A stretch of 64,000 bases of DNA from Evansella caseinilytica (GCF_900107275.1 NZ_FNPI01000001.1:62001-126000), one strand, 5' to 3'; positions 8,977-17,701 are shown, numbered from the stretch's first letter. Numbers and translations are program-made. The notes: generated by a model from the sequence alone, not told the origin.

Positions 8977-9586
8977 TGAATAACACCTCGTCTTTCAAAG
9001 TGAATATCGACCAGCTCATGGGAATTGGCTGAAACGTTTTGATGAATTGCAACTCGTACTTTTCCACCGCTTTTTTGTTGGTAAGGGCTAATTTGTATTT
9101 TCCTTCCTTCACCAGGATTGCCGCGAGGCTGGTGGAATTGACGATTTTTACAGTCAGGTTGCCTTTCAAGTAGTTTTTCAGTAAATCAATCGGAGCCTTA
9201 TGTGTCACGATTTCGTAATTTTGGAGATCCTCCTCTTTAATAAAAACGTCAGGTAATGCCGCCAGTCCGTAAAGAGGTGTGTCACACCGGAAAATATCCA
9301 CGGGATAGACATCAGGTGTCATATAAAAGATCTGAATGTTTTCATAAGCATGTGGAACGACACAATAGTCTGTTTGTCTGGAAATCAAAGATGTTAAACA
9401 GCTGTCAAATGAATCAAGCAAAAGAATTTCAGTTTTTACATTGGCTAATTGTGAGTCAGCATAATACTTTGTTGCGTGTTCACTGCTTGTTCCATGCGGC
9501 CCCAATGTTGCAATCGTTATTGTCCGGTTGCGAATGGGAATAGTACTGTTCTTCGAGTGGGAAGGATCAACTTTTAATTTTTCCAC
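8969..9586 (-). CDS. bacA: BacA, prephenate decarboxylase
   Basis: A 205-residue non-aromatising prephenate decarboxylase, the first step of anticapsin synthesis. The motif TLGPHGTSSEHA near residue 26 is the BacA form of the prephenate dehydratase-like fold, followed by DYCVVPHAYENI. The frame could be read from TTG at 9601, but that codon lies inside the GGAGGT site; the GTG at 9586 is 7 bases after that site and gives the usual BacA length. It is first in the operon, behind a strong sigma-A promoter at 9668-9696. Confidence 0.94.
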   Translation of the reverse strand: MEKLKVDPSHSKNSTIPIRNRTITIATLGPHGTSSEHATKYYADSQLANVKTEILLLDSFDSCLTSLISRQTDYCVVPHAYENIQIFYMTPDVYPVDIFRCDTPLYGLAALPDVFIKEEDLQNYEIVTHKAPIDLLKNYLKGNLTVKIVNSTSLAAILVKEGKYKLALTNKKAVEKYELQFIKTFQPIPMSWSIFTLKDEVLFNG

Positions 9587-9667
9587 ATGATAGACCTCCA
9601 AAATTTAATAAGTTAAGTTTTTCTTGAGTGATACATTAGAAATTAAAGTTCCCATGTTATGGAAAAC

Positions 9668-9696
9668 ATTTTATAAACATCTGCGAAGGATGTCAA
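9668..9696 (-). promoter_or_regulatory. Sigma-A promoter of the bac operon
   Basis: On the minus strand TTGACA (9696-9691) and TAAAAT (9673-9668) are separated by exactly 17 bp, 82 bp before the bacA start, with an AT-rich tract upstream of -35. No other good promoter is seen between here and bacA. Confidence 0.8.
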
Positions 9697-9708
9697 TAGT
9701 TTTATAGG

Positions 9709-9723
9709 AATTTTTAAAATATT
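9709..9723. promoter_or_regulatory. Possible CodY box upstream of bac promoter
   Basis: AATTTTTAAAATATT differs at 3 positions from the CodY consensus AATTTTCWGAAAATT and lies just upstream of the -35. CodY represses bac in B. subtilis. The site is AT-rich, so chance is a real alternative. Confidence 0.3.
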
Positions 9724-9733
9724 TTTACTATAA

Positions 9734-10140
9734 GTGTTTGTTCAAGAAGGTCGGTTTTTATCTTTTGGAACAAACACGAAGCAACGAGCCGTACTTCACT
9801 GCAATGCTGCGAGCTGTCTCATCGTGTCATCGCGAGCGATGACACTTGGATCGACGTCGGAGTTCTACTAGCAGAGGAAGAGACAATGAGTGGAGCCGAT
9901 GCATTCTTTTAAAGCCGGCCATAAGTGGGGTTCTCGGAACCAGGATGGTGACATTCCGCCGTTGCTCACAGGACGTGAGCAGCTCTTAGGCGGAATTGGA
10001 GGATGGTGACATTCCGCCGTTGCCCACAAATGCAACCTGAATGTGCCTCGCGAGTCAATTTGCGTCGTGTAACCGCAGACGCAGGACGTGGGCAGACTTG
10101 GGGCGCATCGAGCGGAACCATTGCCTTTTTGAACACGTTC
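9734..10140. repeat. MITE-like dispersed element with 44-bp terminal hairpin
   Basis: The element begins with a 44-bp hairpin (9734-9777, arms GTGTTTGTTC and GAACAAACAC) and ends with TTGCCTTTTTGAACACGTTC. The interior has two GACATTCCGCCGTTGC segments and reads, in the opposite direction, like the unit of the 2049-2900 array. It separates the bac promoter from rlmCD. No coding potential seen in 9602-10338. Confidence 0.85.
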
Positions 10141-10338
10141 TATAACTGTTTGCTTCAAAAGGTTATCCCCGAATTTATGCACTCCTTCTTCATATCAGTT
10201 TTTTTCTAAAGTTTGCGAACCCGCCGTTTAATAAAAACCGCAGCGTACAATCTCGGAAAGTCCCCGCACGTTTTTTCCTTCCGCACAATGTGGTACAATC
10301 AGGTTCAGGAAATCTGTACGTGGAAAGGAAACAGCAGC

Positions 10339-11721
10339 ATGGCTACGGAGAATGTACCAGTAAAAAAGAACGACATGATCGACATCATGTTTGAGGATTT
10401 GACACACGATGGCGCGGGCGTCGGCAAAATCGCCGGCTTCCCTGTGTTTGTTCAGCGCGCTTTGCCGGGGGAAACCGGCACTGTCAAAATAACGAAGGTG
10501 AAGAAAAACTATGCTTTCGGGCGGCTCTTAGAATTGACCAAAGAAAGTCCTGACCGGGTGGAAGCACCGTGTCCGATCTTTAAACAATGCGGCGGCTGCC
10601 AACTGCAGCACCTCAGCTACGACGGGCAGCTGAAGCATAAACAAAAGCATGTTCGCGATGTGCTTGCCCGCATCGGCGGTCTTCAGGAAGTCACGGTTCA
10701 TCCGACTCTCGGCATGAACGATCCGTGGCGGTACCGCAATAAAGCGCAGGTCCCTATCGGTGAGGAGGAAGGCGGTCTCATTGCCGGCTTTTACGCGGAG
10801 CGTACCCACAGAATTATCGATATGAACGAGTGTGCCATCCAGCATGAGGAGAATGACCGGGTTGTCCAGCTGGTGAAAAAAATAGCGAAAAACTACGGCA
10901 TTGGCGGGTATGATGATAAAACACATAAAGGAACACTGCGGCATGTTGTCACCCGCTACGGCTATCAAACCGGCGAGCTGATGGTTGTTCTGGTAACAAA
11001 GGGAAAGGAGCTTCCGAATAAGAAGAATCTTGTCCAGGATATACGTGCACAACTGCCGAACGTGAAGTCGATCGTGCAAAACATCAATCCGAAGCGGACG
11101 AATGTTATTTTTGGTGAAAAAACCGAAGTTCTCTGGGGAGAAGAAGTGATTCATGATTATATCGGCGACATTCAGTTTGCCATTTCCGCTCGCTCCTTCT
11201 ACCAGGTAAATCCGGTTCAGACAGAAGTGCTCTACAATAAAGCGCTGGAATACGCCGGGCTGACGGGGAAAGAAACGGTCATCGACGCCTATTGCGGCAT
11301 CGGCACGATCAGCTTGTTTCTCGCGCAAAAAGCAATGCGGGTGTACGGGGTGGAAATCGTACCGGAAGCGATTTCCGATGCGAAGAAAAATGCCAGGCTC
11401 AACGGCATCGGCAATGTGGAATTTGCAGTGGGGGAAGCGGAGAAGGTGATCCCGTGGTGGCACGCCCAAGGTATCCGAGCGGATGTCATCGTCGTTGATC
11501 CGCCGCGAAAGGGCTGTGACGAAGCCTTGCTGGAAACGATCGTCAGCATGAAACCGGAGCGGGTCGTCTATGTCTCCTGCAACCCGGCAACGCTGGCCCG
11601 GGACCTCAAATATTTGACGGCGCACGGCTTTGAAGCAAAGGAAGTCCAGCCGGTGGACATGTTCCCGCATACGGGGCATGTGGAGTGTGTAGTATTGATG
11701 TCACGGATGGTGTCTAACTAA
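10339..11721 (+). CDS. rlmCD: 23S rRNA (uracil-5-)-methyltransferase RlmCD
   Basis: A 460-residue TrmA/RumA-family enzyme that methylates uridines in 23S rRNA. It has an N-terminal TRAM RNA-binding domain (about residues 8-65), iron-sulfur cysteines in [11 protein letters not shown] with the fourth in NECAIQ, the SAM motif [14 protein letters not shown], and the catalytic [10 protein letters not shown] near the C-terminus. A longer frame starts at 10213, but the ATG at 10339 follows GGAAAGGAAAC and gives the normal length. TACAAT at 10294-10299 is a likely -10. It is a single gene ended by a hairpin terminator. B. subtilis has one such enzyme doing both m5U747 and m5U1939; here specificity is inferred. 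Confidence 0.93.
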   Translation: MATENVPVKKNDMIDIMFEDLTHDGAGVGKIAGFPVFVQRALPGETGTVKITKVKKNYAFGRLLELTKESPDRVEAPCPIFKQCGGCQLQHLSYDGQLKHKQKHVRDVLARIGGLQEVTVHPTLGMNDPWRYRNKAQVPIGEEEGGLIAGFYAERTHRIIDMNECAIQHEENDRVVQLVKKIAKNYGIGGYDDKTHKGTLRHVVTRYGYQTGELMVVLVTKGKELPNKKNLVQDIRAQLPNVKSIVQNINPKRTNVIFGEKTEVLWGEEVIHDYIGDIQFAISARSFYQVNPVQTEVLYNKALEYAGLTGKETVIDAYCGIGTISLFLAQKAMRVYGVEIVPEAISDAKKNARLNGIGNVEFAVGEAEKVIPWWHAQGIRADVIVVDPPRKGCDEALLETIVSMKPERVVYVSCNPATLARDLKYLTAHGFEAKEVQPVDMFPHTGHVECVVLMSRMVSN

Positions 11722-11796
11722 AATAAACATTTCCGATTGAGAACCGTATTCAGTTAAAATAAACATTTCCGATTATCGACTCTGATTCAATATCAA

Positions 11797-11832
11797 CCCG
11801 GGTTTGTACCAATACGAATCCGGGCTTTTTTC
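11797..11832 (+). terminator. Rho-independent terminator of rlmCD
   Basis: CCCGGGTT (11797-11804) pairs with AATCCGGG (with one G-T pair), followed by CTTTTTT. Between gene end and hairpin the 20-bp word TAAAATAAACATTTCCGATT occurs twice, 35 bp apart. Confidence 0.85.
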
Positions 11833-12500
11833 TGTGGGAAATCAAAAGGTTTTCAATTATATTATCCGTGTCCATTCCTGCTTAAACCCAAGCCATATCA
11901 GGCTTTATCAATACTTCACTCAGTCAGCTATTCAATAATAGACCAAAGTCTTTAACCATTCTTTTCTCAATGTTTTTTCTAATTTCCCCTATACTTTTCT
12001 CCATTATCTCTTCCTTCCATTCTCGGAAGACTTTATTTTAACTCCAAAAAAAAACGTGAAAAAAGTGCGGAAATACAAGCGAAAAACGGTCATTTTTGAA
12101 TCAAAAAACCTTCGAGACGGAGGGCGGTCAGAAGACTTTATTTTAACTCGAACGGAAGAATGCGGGTTTGAGGTGGGCGATTTCGGAAGGGTTTATTTTG
12201 GTTGTACAGATGGCGAAGTGAGTGTGGGGAGAGGATTGGAATCAAGGGTTTACGGGCTTTGAGGGTTGGAAACGCAAGTAAATCGCTTTGCGGAAATAAA
12301 TACAAGGTGCTGTTTTTGCCTTTTACAGAGCGGATTGGATGTAGATGCTGCATGAGTGTACAGGTCGGATGTATTATTTGGCGAGTGAGTCGATTGGATG
12401 TTTGTTTCGATTAGGCATGTCCATGAGTTATGGCTATAATGGGAGTTATTTGGTCAATGATGACTGGCGAAGAGTATTTATATTTTTTACAGAAAATAAC
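11833..12500. other. Gene-poor AT-rich stretch
   Basis: No frame here has a good start site, recognisable motif or family. Short frames (for example 12056-12262) have no homology that I can recognise. I see only the merR control region starting at 12501. Confidence 0.6.
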
Positions 12501-12540
12501 ATTACCCTCTTGACTCTTCCTTTGGGTAATACTTTATACT
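12501..12540 (+). promoter_or_regulatory. MerR-type promoter/operator
   Basis: TTGACT (12510-12515) and TATACT (12535-12540) are separated by 19 bp, the long spacer typical of MerR-activated promoters. A dyad ATTACCC (12501-12507) and GGGTAAT (12524-12530) overlaps the -35 and spacer. It lies 40 bp before the merR-type gene, so autoregulation is likely. Confidence 0.75.
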
Positions 12541-12579
12541 AAATTTATACCCAATTATTTAGAAGAGAGGTCGAAACAA

Positions 12580-13560
12580 ATGAGCAATCTAATCAAAATC
12601 AAGGATGTGTCAAGCAAATATGACATTACAGCTCGTACACTGCGTTATTATGAGGACAAGGGATTGCTGTACAGCACTCGAAGTGATGACTACGCGTACA
12701 GAATGTACGATGAAAACGCTGTTAGGCGGCTTGAGCAAATACTCATTTTACGCAAGCTGAATATCAGCATAAAAGACATTCAACGTGTTTTTAACACTTC
12801 CGGTTCCGATGTAGTCTTAGAAGTGCTGGGGAAAAAAGTACAGAGCATAGACGACGAGGTTGCGCTTTTGCATGAGCTGAAGGAAATCGTGCTGGATTTT
12901 ATACGTGAAATCGAACAAGTGAACTTTTCAGACAACTCCGACATAAAACTGCTGTACAACAAGGCTAAAGAGATTGAAACACAATTGATAAGCATTGACT
13001 ATATCGGCAAGCCCTCCAATATAAACCGCTTGATTGAAATAACGGAAAAATTAGATAAAAAAATCCCTGATATAATGGTCGTTAGAATACCGGGATTTAG
13101 AGCGGTGACAGTGGGCGAACAATCATGGGAGGATATGTTCAAAAACGGCGGATACATGTATCAATTGTGGCAGCATGTGCATTTGTACAAAAATGTGATT
13201 TTCGACTGTTTTGATTTTTTGCTGGCTAAAAATGATAAAGCCGAATGGATATGCGCCGTTAAAGATGGTGTTACCAATGCGGATGTAAGCCCTTTTAAAT
13301 TGTTCGATTTTCAGGGAGGCTTATACGCTATGGCAGTCAGTATTGACGAAGATAACGAGAGCATACACAAAGTGGAAGATAAAGTTCGCCGATGGATTGA
13401 AAGCACAAATTTTCAGCTTGACAAAGACCGCAATGTTATGTTCAATATGCCTTATTTATATGAAGAGGGAAGGGATATTGCCTACAAAGACATAGAAAAG
13501 GGACTTGGTTATAAACAAATGCAAAGATATTTTCCTATTAAACTGAAAGATGATATTTAA
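12580..13560 (+). CDS. MerR family regulator with GyrI-like effector domain
   Basis: A 326-residue regulator. Residues about 5-75 are a MerR winged helix (YDITARTLRYYEDKGLL, YDENAVRRLEQILILRKL), followed by a coiled linker and a C-terminal GyrI-like/BmrR-type drug-binding domain (ends EEGRDIAYKDIEKGLGYKQM). Such proteins bind small hydrophobic compounds and activate from 19-bp-spaced promoters, which is what lies upstream. ATG at 12580 follows AGAAGAGAGG. No intact target gene follows; the next frame is a broken MarR gene. Target drug or ligand unknown. Confidence 0.9.
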   Translation: MSNLIKIKDVSSKYDITARTLRYYEDKGLLYSTRSDDYAYRMYDENAVRRLEQILILRKLNISIKDIQRVFNTSGSDVVLEVLGKKVQSIDDEVALLHELKEIVLDFIREIEQVNFSDNSDIKLLYNKAKEIETQLISIDYIGKPSNINRLIEITEKLDKKIPDIMVVRIPGFRAVTVGEQSWEDMFKNGGYMYQLWQHVHLYKNVIFDCFDFLLAKNDKAEWICAVKDGVTNADVSPFKLFDFQGGLYAMAVSIDEDNESIHKVEDKVRRWIESTNFQLDKDRNVMFNMPYLYEEGRDIAYKDIEKGLGYKQMQRYFPIKLKDDI

Positions 13561-13633
13561 GCACTTTGGCGAACTTTAATGAAAAAAATGTCTCTAGAGG
13601 AGAGGAATTAAAAAGAACAAATACGAAAACGTA

Positions 13634-13907
13634 ATGAAACTTATGGAGAATTTCTGCGAAAACGGCAAGGACAACCTTATTGCTCTGGCAACTATTGCAT
13701 TGTCAGTTAAAGAGATTGCTAGTATTGCTGGTGTATCGCATCAAAATGTAATGCGGATGGCACAAAACTTAGAAAAAAGAGGGTTTGTTAGAATATTAAA
13801 AGATAGTACTGATAGACGTGTTAAAAGAATCGTATTAACTTCACAGTGCCAAAAGTATTTTATAAATAGAGATGAACGAGAAATCTCTTTTCTAAATAGA
13901 TTATTTT
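13634..13907 (+). pseudogene. MarR-family regulator fragment
   Basis: The frame encodes a MarR-type winged helix (SVKEIASIAGVSHQNVMRMA, then EKRGFVRILKDSTDRRVKRI) ending at NRLF, after which an ISL3-type end (13908) begins and the reading becomes unrelated. The part before the helix is shorter than usual, and a good site (GAGAGG) precedes an ATT rather than an ATG, so the gene seems decayed at both ends. It is cut by the insertion at 13908. Confidence 0.75.
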
Positions 13908-13930
13908 GGCTCTTCGCTATTTGGTGTGAG
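13908..13930. mobile_element. ISL3-type element end (remnant)
   Basis: GGCTCTTCGCTATTTGGT followed by GTGAG matches, at 22 of 23 bases, the reverse complement of the right end of the MITEs at 45336-45538 and 48960-49165. The other end was not found nearby, so this is a fragment or a solo end. Confidence 0.7.
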
Positions 13931-13961
13931 TTTTTCCCGTTATCTTCTTTCATGGGAGTTG

Positions 13962-14140
13962 GACATTGATTTTGGTCTTTTGGCAGTAAAACAGGCCTTG
14001 AGCCATGGAAAGCCTGAGATTCTCAACAGTGATCAAGGCAGTTATTTTCCGAGCCCTAAAGTATACAGGCTTATTACAAGAGCTTGAGGTAGGCATCAGC
14101 ACGGACGGGAAGAGAGGATACCTTGGAAGGGGTGCCACAA
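13962..14140 (+). pseudogene. IS3-family transposase fragment
   Basis: The translation from 13962 reads DIDFGLLAVKQALSHGKPEI, then LNSDQGSYFPSPKVYRLIT, a DDE core of the IS150/IS3 type with the second catalytic Asp in SDQGS. A stop follows, and a shifted frame continues with GISTDGKRG. Both ends of the gene are missing. The stretch 14141-14295 holds no intact gene. Confidence 0.7.
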
Positions 14141-14295
14141 AAATGTATTAGGGGATTTTACCTCTAATGGAGTGTACCTCTTACTTGAATGCCATTCAGG
14201 TCAATTCCAGGCTCGCCCCCCCATCTTAGTGTCTTGACATTTGGGTCCACCATAGAATAACAGACTTCTTTGACAAAAATTTTTCTTCGTGCCAC

Positions 14296-14325
14296 TTGAC
14301 AAGCGCTGCTATTCTGCGGTACTAT
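14296..14325 (+). promoter_or_regulatory. Sigma-A promoter of the padR operon
   Basis: TTGACA (14296-14301) and TACTAT (14320-14325) with an 18-bp spacer, about 97 bp before the padR start. Confidence 0.75.
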
Positions 14326-14328
14326 ATA

Positions 14329-14352
14329 CCAGTAATAAGTGATACTGAATAT
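14329..14352 (+). promoter_or_regulatory. Putative PadR operator, copy 1
   Basis: The 24-bp word CCAGTAATAAGT plus GATACTGAATAT lies directly downstream of the -10 of the padR promoter. It recurs with 3 mismatches at 15912-15935 in front of the ABC transporter genes. Two near-identical words before the two transcription units of one locus suggest a shared regulator, most simply PadR. Confidence 0.65.
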
Positions 14353-14422
14353 CGGTAACACAAAATACCTGTGCTGCAGAGTACTGAATAAGATATAATG
14401 AAATACAAATGGGGGGGTAATT

Positions 14423-14764
14423 TTGGAAAATATTACGGAAATGCTGAAAGGAGTGCTTGAGGGTTGTGTGCTTGAAATCATCAGCCGCGGCGAGACTTAC
14501 GGCTATGAAATCACGCAACAGCTGCGAGCACTTGGCTTCACTGATGTCGTTGAAGGCACGGTTTATACGATTACCATGCGGCTTGAGAAAAACAATCTGG
14601 TGGACATCGAGAAAAAGCCCTCCACTTTGGGACCGCCAAGGAAATTTTACACACTCAACGCAGCAGGTCAAGAGAAACTCGAAGCTTTTTGGGAAAAATG
14701 GGAATTTATCTCGAGCAAAATTAACGAACTCAAACAAATAAAATCAAAAGGAGAAGGAATATGA
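14423..14764 (+). CDS. PadR family transcriptional repressor
   Basis: A 113-residue PadR regulator: winged helix with [20 protein letters not shown] and [17 protein letters not shown], then a short C-terminal dimerisation helix. It starts with TTG at 14423 behind GGGGGGGT; no better start is present. It overlaps the first DUF1048 gene by 4 bp (ATGA). In Listeria, the PadR protein LftR with a DUF1048 partner (LftS) controls the LieAB drug transporter; this locus has all three parts together, so it likely represses the efflux genes at 16008-17519. Confidence 0.92.
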   Translation: MENITEMLKGVLEGCVLEIISRGETYGYEITQQLRALGFTDVVEGTVYTITMRLEKNNLVDIEKKPSTLGPPRKFYTLNAAGQEKLEAFWEKWEFISSKINELKQIKSKGEGI

Positions 14765-15093
14765 GTATTTTTGAAAAAATTATCGGAAGTCTGGATGACA
14801 AGCGGGAATGGAAGGCGATGGAGGCGCGTGCGAAGGCACTTTCAAGTGAGTACCGCAACGCTTACAAAGCGATGCAAAAATATCTTTGGAACACTGGTGG
14901 CATGGTGGATTGGCAAGAAACGAAATTCGTTTTTAATCACATCATCGACCTTCTTGAAGAAGCCGCAGCCGATGGCAAGCGTGTGAAAGAAGTTACTGGC
15001 GACGACGTAGCAGCCTTCTGTGATGCGCTCGTCATTGATACAAAATCGTGGATTGATAAGCAACGTCAAAAGCTCAACGATTCAATTAAATAA
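14761..15093 (+). CDS. DUF1048 family protein (copy 1)
   Basis: A 110-residue, alpha-helical, soluble protein of the DUF1048 family, marked by [20 protein letters not shown] and [14 protein letters not shown]. Function is not established; relatives pair with PadR repressors (Listeria LftS). It is translationally coupled to padR. Two further copies follow directly, so the locus has a tandem triplication. Paralogues share the layout: kinase-like name-less N-term helix, Trp-rich middle, [10 protein letters not shown] near the C-terminus. Confidence 0.88.
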   Translation: MSIFEKIIGSLDDKREWKAMEARAKALSSEYRNAYKAMQKYLWNTGGMVDWQETKFVFNHIIDLLEEAAADGKRVKEVTGDDVAAFCDALVIDTKSWIDKQRQKLNDSIK

Positions 15094-15138
15094 TGGAACT
15101 TGGCTGAACAGCTTCATCGCTTAAAGGAGGAGACGATA

Positions 15139-15486
15139 ATGAACTTTTTAGAAAAAATAACCGGCAGCGATATGACGAAGGAAATGAAAGGCTTTGAAGC
15201 ACGAGCAAAAGTCTTGCCAGTTGAATATCAAGCTGCTTGGGTTACAAATAATGTCTGGATTCACGGAGATTTCACCGGTCGTAATCTGATGCCGATTCTT
15301 GACAGTGCTCTTGAACTGCTTGAAGTTACATCGGCAGACGGCCAGAGCGTCGGAGAAGTACTAGGAGATGATATCGAAGGCTTCTGTGCAGCGCTTGTTG
15401 GTGAAGAAGGCGCAAAAACGTATAGAGATAAATGGCGTGACCAACTCAACAAGAACGTAGCAAGAAAATTAGGAGGACTGAAATGA
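15139..15486 (+). CDS. DUF1048 family protein (copy 2)
   Basis: A 115-residue paralogue of the previous gene (MNFLEKITGSDMTKEMKGFE, then VLGDDIEGFCAALVGEEG). The frame can be extended upstream, but ATG 15139 follows AAAGGAGGAGACGATA and matches the paralogue start. It overlaps the next, broken copy by 4 bp. Role as in copy 1: likely an accessory of PadR, unproven. Confidence 0.87.
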   Translation: MNFLEKITGSDMTKEMKGFEARAKVLPVEYQAAWVTNNVWIHGDFTGRNLMPILDSALELLEVTSADGQSVGEVLGDDIEGFCAALVGEEGAKTYRDKWRDQLNKNVARKLGGLK

Positions 15487-15827
15487 GTATCCAAAAAAAC
15501 ATCAAAAAAATGATCGAAGGTAAAAAAGAATGGAGAGCCCATGTTTCGCGTGTTAAGGAACTTCCATAAAATTACCAAATTGTCTATAAAGAGATCCAAA
15601 AATATCTCTTTAAAGTCGGCCCTGTTGAGCTAAACGAAGGTATCGGACTGCTCGCAGAAATTCTCAGCTTCTTTGAAGAAGGCGTTGCTGCTGGGAAAGG
15701 TGTGCTTGAAGTCACAGGAACAGACGTTGCTGCTTTCTGCGACGCGCTCATTGAAGATTCACAAACGTACGCTGATCTCTATCAAGAATCGGTCAAACAA
15801 AAAGTCGATAAGGCCATGAAAAAATAA
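15483..15827 (+). pseudogene. DUF1048 family protein (copy 3), nonsense-broken
   Basis: The frame MSIQKNIKKMIEGKKEWRAH continues into [20 protein letters not shown], a third paralogue of 114 codons, but codon 29 is TAA (15567-15569), where the paralogues read on. All other features, including the ATGA overlap with copy 2, are intact, so inactivation looks recent. A sequencing error cannot be excluded. Confidence 0.85.
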
Positions 15828-15911
15828 AAGTAGATCAATAGATCAGACCGACGGAATAACTGGTTACAAACCTGAATGTGCCACCTTCAATATTAAGTAA
15901 TTTTTTTTCAT

Positions 15912-15935
15912 CCAGTAGTAAGTAATACAGAATAT
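15912..15935 (+). promoter_or_regulatory. Putative PadR operator, copy 2
   Basis: CCAGTAGTAAGT plus AATACAGAATAT matches the copy at 14329-14352 at 21 of 24 positions. It lies 73 bp upstream of the ABC ATPase gene. Confidence 0.65.
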
Positions 15936-15968
15936 TAGTCTGACTAAGTAGTGATGTATAGATAATCC

Positions 15969-15989
15969 AGCGCCAAGCAGCGCTTTTTA
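15969..15989 (+). terminator. Short terminator-like hairpin before the ABC genes
   Basis: AGCGC (15969-15973) and GCGCT (15980-15984) followed by TTTTT, placed immediately before the AAGGAGG site of the ATPase gene. It could act as an attenuator or as the end of the padR transcript. The stem is only 5 bp. Confidence 0.4.
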
Positions 15990-16007
15990 TAAGGAGGACA
16001 AAAAAGT

Positions 16008-16769
16008 ATGAGTAATGCAGCAATTTCTGTAAAAGGATTAAAAAAATCTTTTAAGGACAAGGAAGTCTTAAAGGGAGTGGATTTTGAGGTGCAGCGCGGC
16101 GAAATTTACGCGCTGCTGGGCTCAAATGGAGCGGGCAAGACGACGATTGTCAACATTCTCTCGACGCTGATGAAGCCCGATGGCGGCGAAGTAAGAATTT
16201 GCGGCTTTGACGCCCAGCGTCAACCGGAGCATGTTCGCCAGAGCATCAGCCTGACAGGGCAGTTTGCAGCGATAGACGGCATGCTCACCGGGCGGGAAAA
16301 CCTGATGATGATCGCCAAGTTGCGGGGAGTTTCCAATCCAGCTCAAGTCGCTGACAATTTGCTTGCAAAATTCAGCCTAACGGATGCGGCCAATCGCCGG
16401 ACGGACCAGTATTCCGGCGGGATGAAGCGCCGGATTGACATCGCCATGAGCCTGATCGGGACGCCAGCAGTTATTTTTCTTGACGAACCGACGACAGGGC
16501 TTGACCCCGAAGCGAGGATTGAAGTCTGGGATACTGTCAAGGAGCTTGCCGGTGGCGGCACGACTATCCTGTTGACCACCCAGTACCTGGAGGAAGCCGA
16601 ACAACTGGCGGACCGTATCGCCATCCTGCATGGCGGAAAAATCATTACGACCGGTACCCTTACCGAACTCAAAGAGATGTTCCCCCCAACGAAAGTGGAG
16701 TACATCGAGAAGCAGCCGACATTGGAGGAAATTTTCCTCGCGATCATCGGCAAAAAGGAGGAGATGTAA
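16008..16769 (+). CDS. ABC transporter ATP-binding protein (drug efflux, DrrA type)
   Basis: A 253-residue ATPase of the daunorubicin-resistance class that powers export with the permease encoded next. Visible are Walker A GSNGAGKTT (about residue 38), the signature YSGGMKRRID, Walker B VIFLDEPTTGLDP and the switch His in LLTTQYLEEAE. Start ATG after AAGGAGGACAAAAAAGT. The gene abuts the permease gene without gap. By analogy to Listeria lieAB it probably confers resistance to an antimicrobial; substrate unknown. Confidence 0.93.
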   Translation: MSNAAISVKGLKKSFKDKEVLKGVDFEVQRGEIYALLGSNGAGKTTIVNILSTLMKPDGGEVRICGFDAQRQPEHVRQSISLTGQFAAIDGMLTGRENLMMIAKLRGVSNPAQVADNLLAKFSLTDAANRRTDQYSGGMKRRIDIAMSLIGTPAVIFLDEPTTGLDPEARIEVWDTVKELAGGGTTILLTTQYLEEAEQLADRIAILHGGKIITTGTLTELKEMFPPTKVEYIEKQPTLEEIFLAIIGKKEEM

Positions 16770-17519
16770 ATGAAAAGCAAAACAGGGGTATTACTAGGGC
16801 GTCTAATGCGCAACATCATGCGCAGCCCGGATACGATTATCACGGTGGCGATCACGCCAATTATGATGATGCTGCTGTTTGTCTACGTATTTGGCGGCGC
16901 CATCGAGACAGGCACGGACAACTATGTCAATTATTTGTTGCCGGGAATTTTGCTGATGGCTATCGCATCCGGCGTCGCCTACACTTCCCTGCGGCTGTTT
17001 ACGGATGTAAAGAGTGGACTGATGGCGCGTTTTATTACCATGCCCATCAAACGCTCGTCGGTATTGTGGGCTCATGTATTGACCTCGCTTGTATCCAATG
17101 CGCTCACTGTCGTGGTAGTTATCCTCGTCGCATTATTGATGGGCTTCCGGTCCAGCGCTGATATCCTGGATTGGCTAGTGGTAGCTGGGATACTCGGGAT
17201 GTTTACGCTGGCGCTGACATGGCTGGCGGTCATTCCCGGATTGACAGCCTCATCTATGGAAGGGGCGACAGCCTACTCATACCCGCTGGTTTTCTTGCCG
17301 TTTATCAGTTCGGCCTTTGTCCCGACCGAAACCATGCCTAAAATTGTCCGTGCGTTCGCTGAGAACCAGCCCGTGACTTCCATCGTCAATGCGATTCGTG
17401 CCCTCTTATATGAAGGGTCTGTTGGCAATGATATCTGGATCGCGCTTGCCTGGTGCGTAGGCATCATGGTCATCGCTTACTTCTTCGCCAGTAAAGCATT
17501 TAAACGCCAGTTAGGATAA
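16770..17519 (+). CDS. ABC-2 type permease (drug efflux, DrrB type)
   Basis: A 249-residue ABC-2 membrane protein with about six hydrophobic segments (first at residues 25-45) and the family stretch FLPFISSAFVPTETMPKIVR near residue 175. It starts right after the ATPase stop codon, with AAGGAGGAGATGTAA as its site. Together they form a DrrAB-like exporter. A hairpin terminator follows at 17585. Confidence 0.92.
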   Translation: MKSKTGVLLGRLMRNIMRSPDTIITVAITPIMMMLLFVYVFGGAIETGTDNYVNYLLPGILLMAIASGVAYTSLRLFTDVKSGLMARFITMPIKRSSVLWAHVLTSLVSNALTVVVVILVALLMGFRSSADILDWLVVAGILGMFTLALTWLAVIPGLTASSMEGATAYSYPLVFLPFISSAFVPTETMPKIVRAFAENQPVTSIVNAIRALLYEGSVGNDIWIALAWCVGIMVIAYFFASKAFKRQLG

Positions 17520-17584
17520 GCTTTTTTGAACATGCTCTTATAGTCTTTCTTCGAGTAGGCGAGTTCAAGAACGATTTGTCGCAA

Positions 17585-17624
17585 AAAAGGACAGTTACGG
17601 TAAATAACCGACAACTGTCCTTTT
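17585..17624 (+). terminator. Terminator of the ABC operon
   Basis: AAAAGGACAGTT (17585-17596) and AACTGTCCTTTT (17613-17624) form a perfect 12-bp stem with a T-run at the end. Confidence 0.85.
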
Positions 17625-17675
17625 CTTCAACTTCATTATACCATGATTAGCTGACCATTTTCAGTCTGTTTTTTA

Positions 17676-17701
17676 TTGATTAAGTTGTTAGTATTAATCA
17701 A
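17676..17701. promoter_or_regulatory. Dyad upstream of rph
   Basis: TTGATTAA (17676-17683) and TTAATCAA (17694-17701) form an 8-bp inverted repeat with a 10-bp spacer, 116 bp before the phosphotransferase gene. It may be an operator; no known factor is recognised. Confidence 0.4.

Noticed and set aside
12056-12542. Several short open frames between rlmCD and the MerR gene
   Set aside because: No ribosome binding sites, no recognisable motifs, and they overlap each other in different frames.
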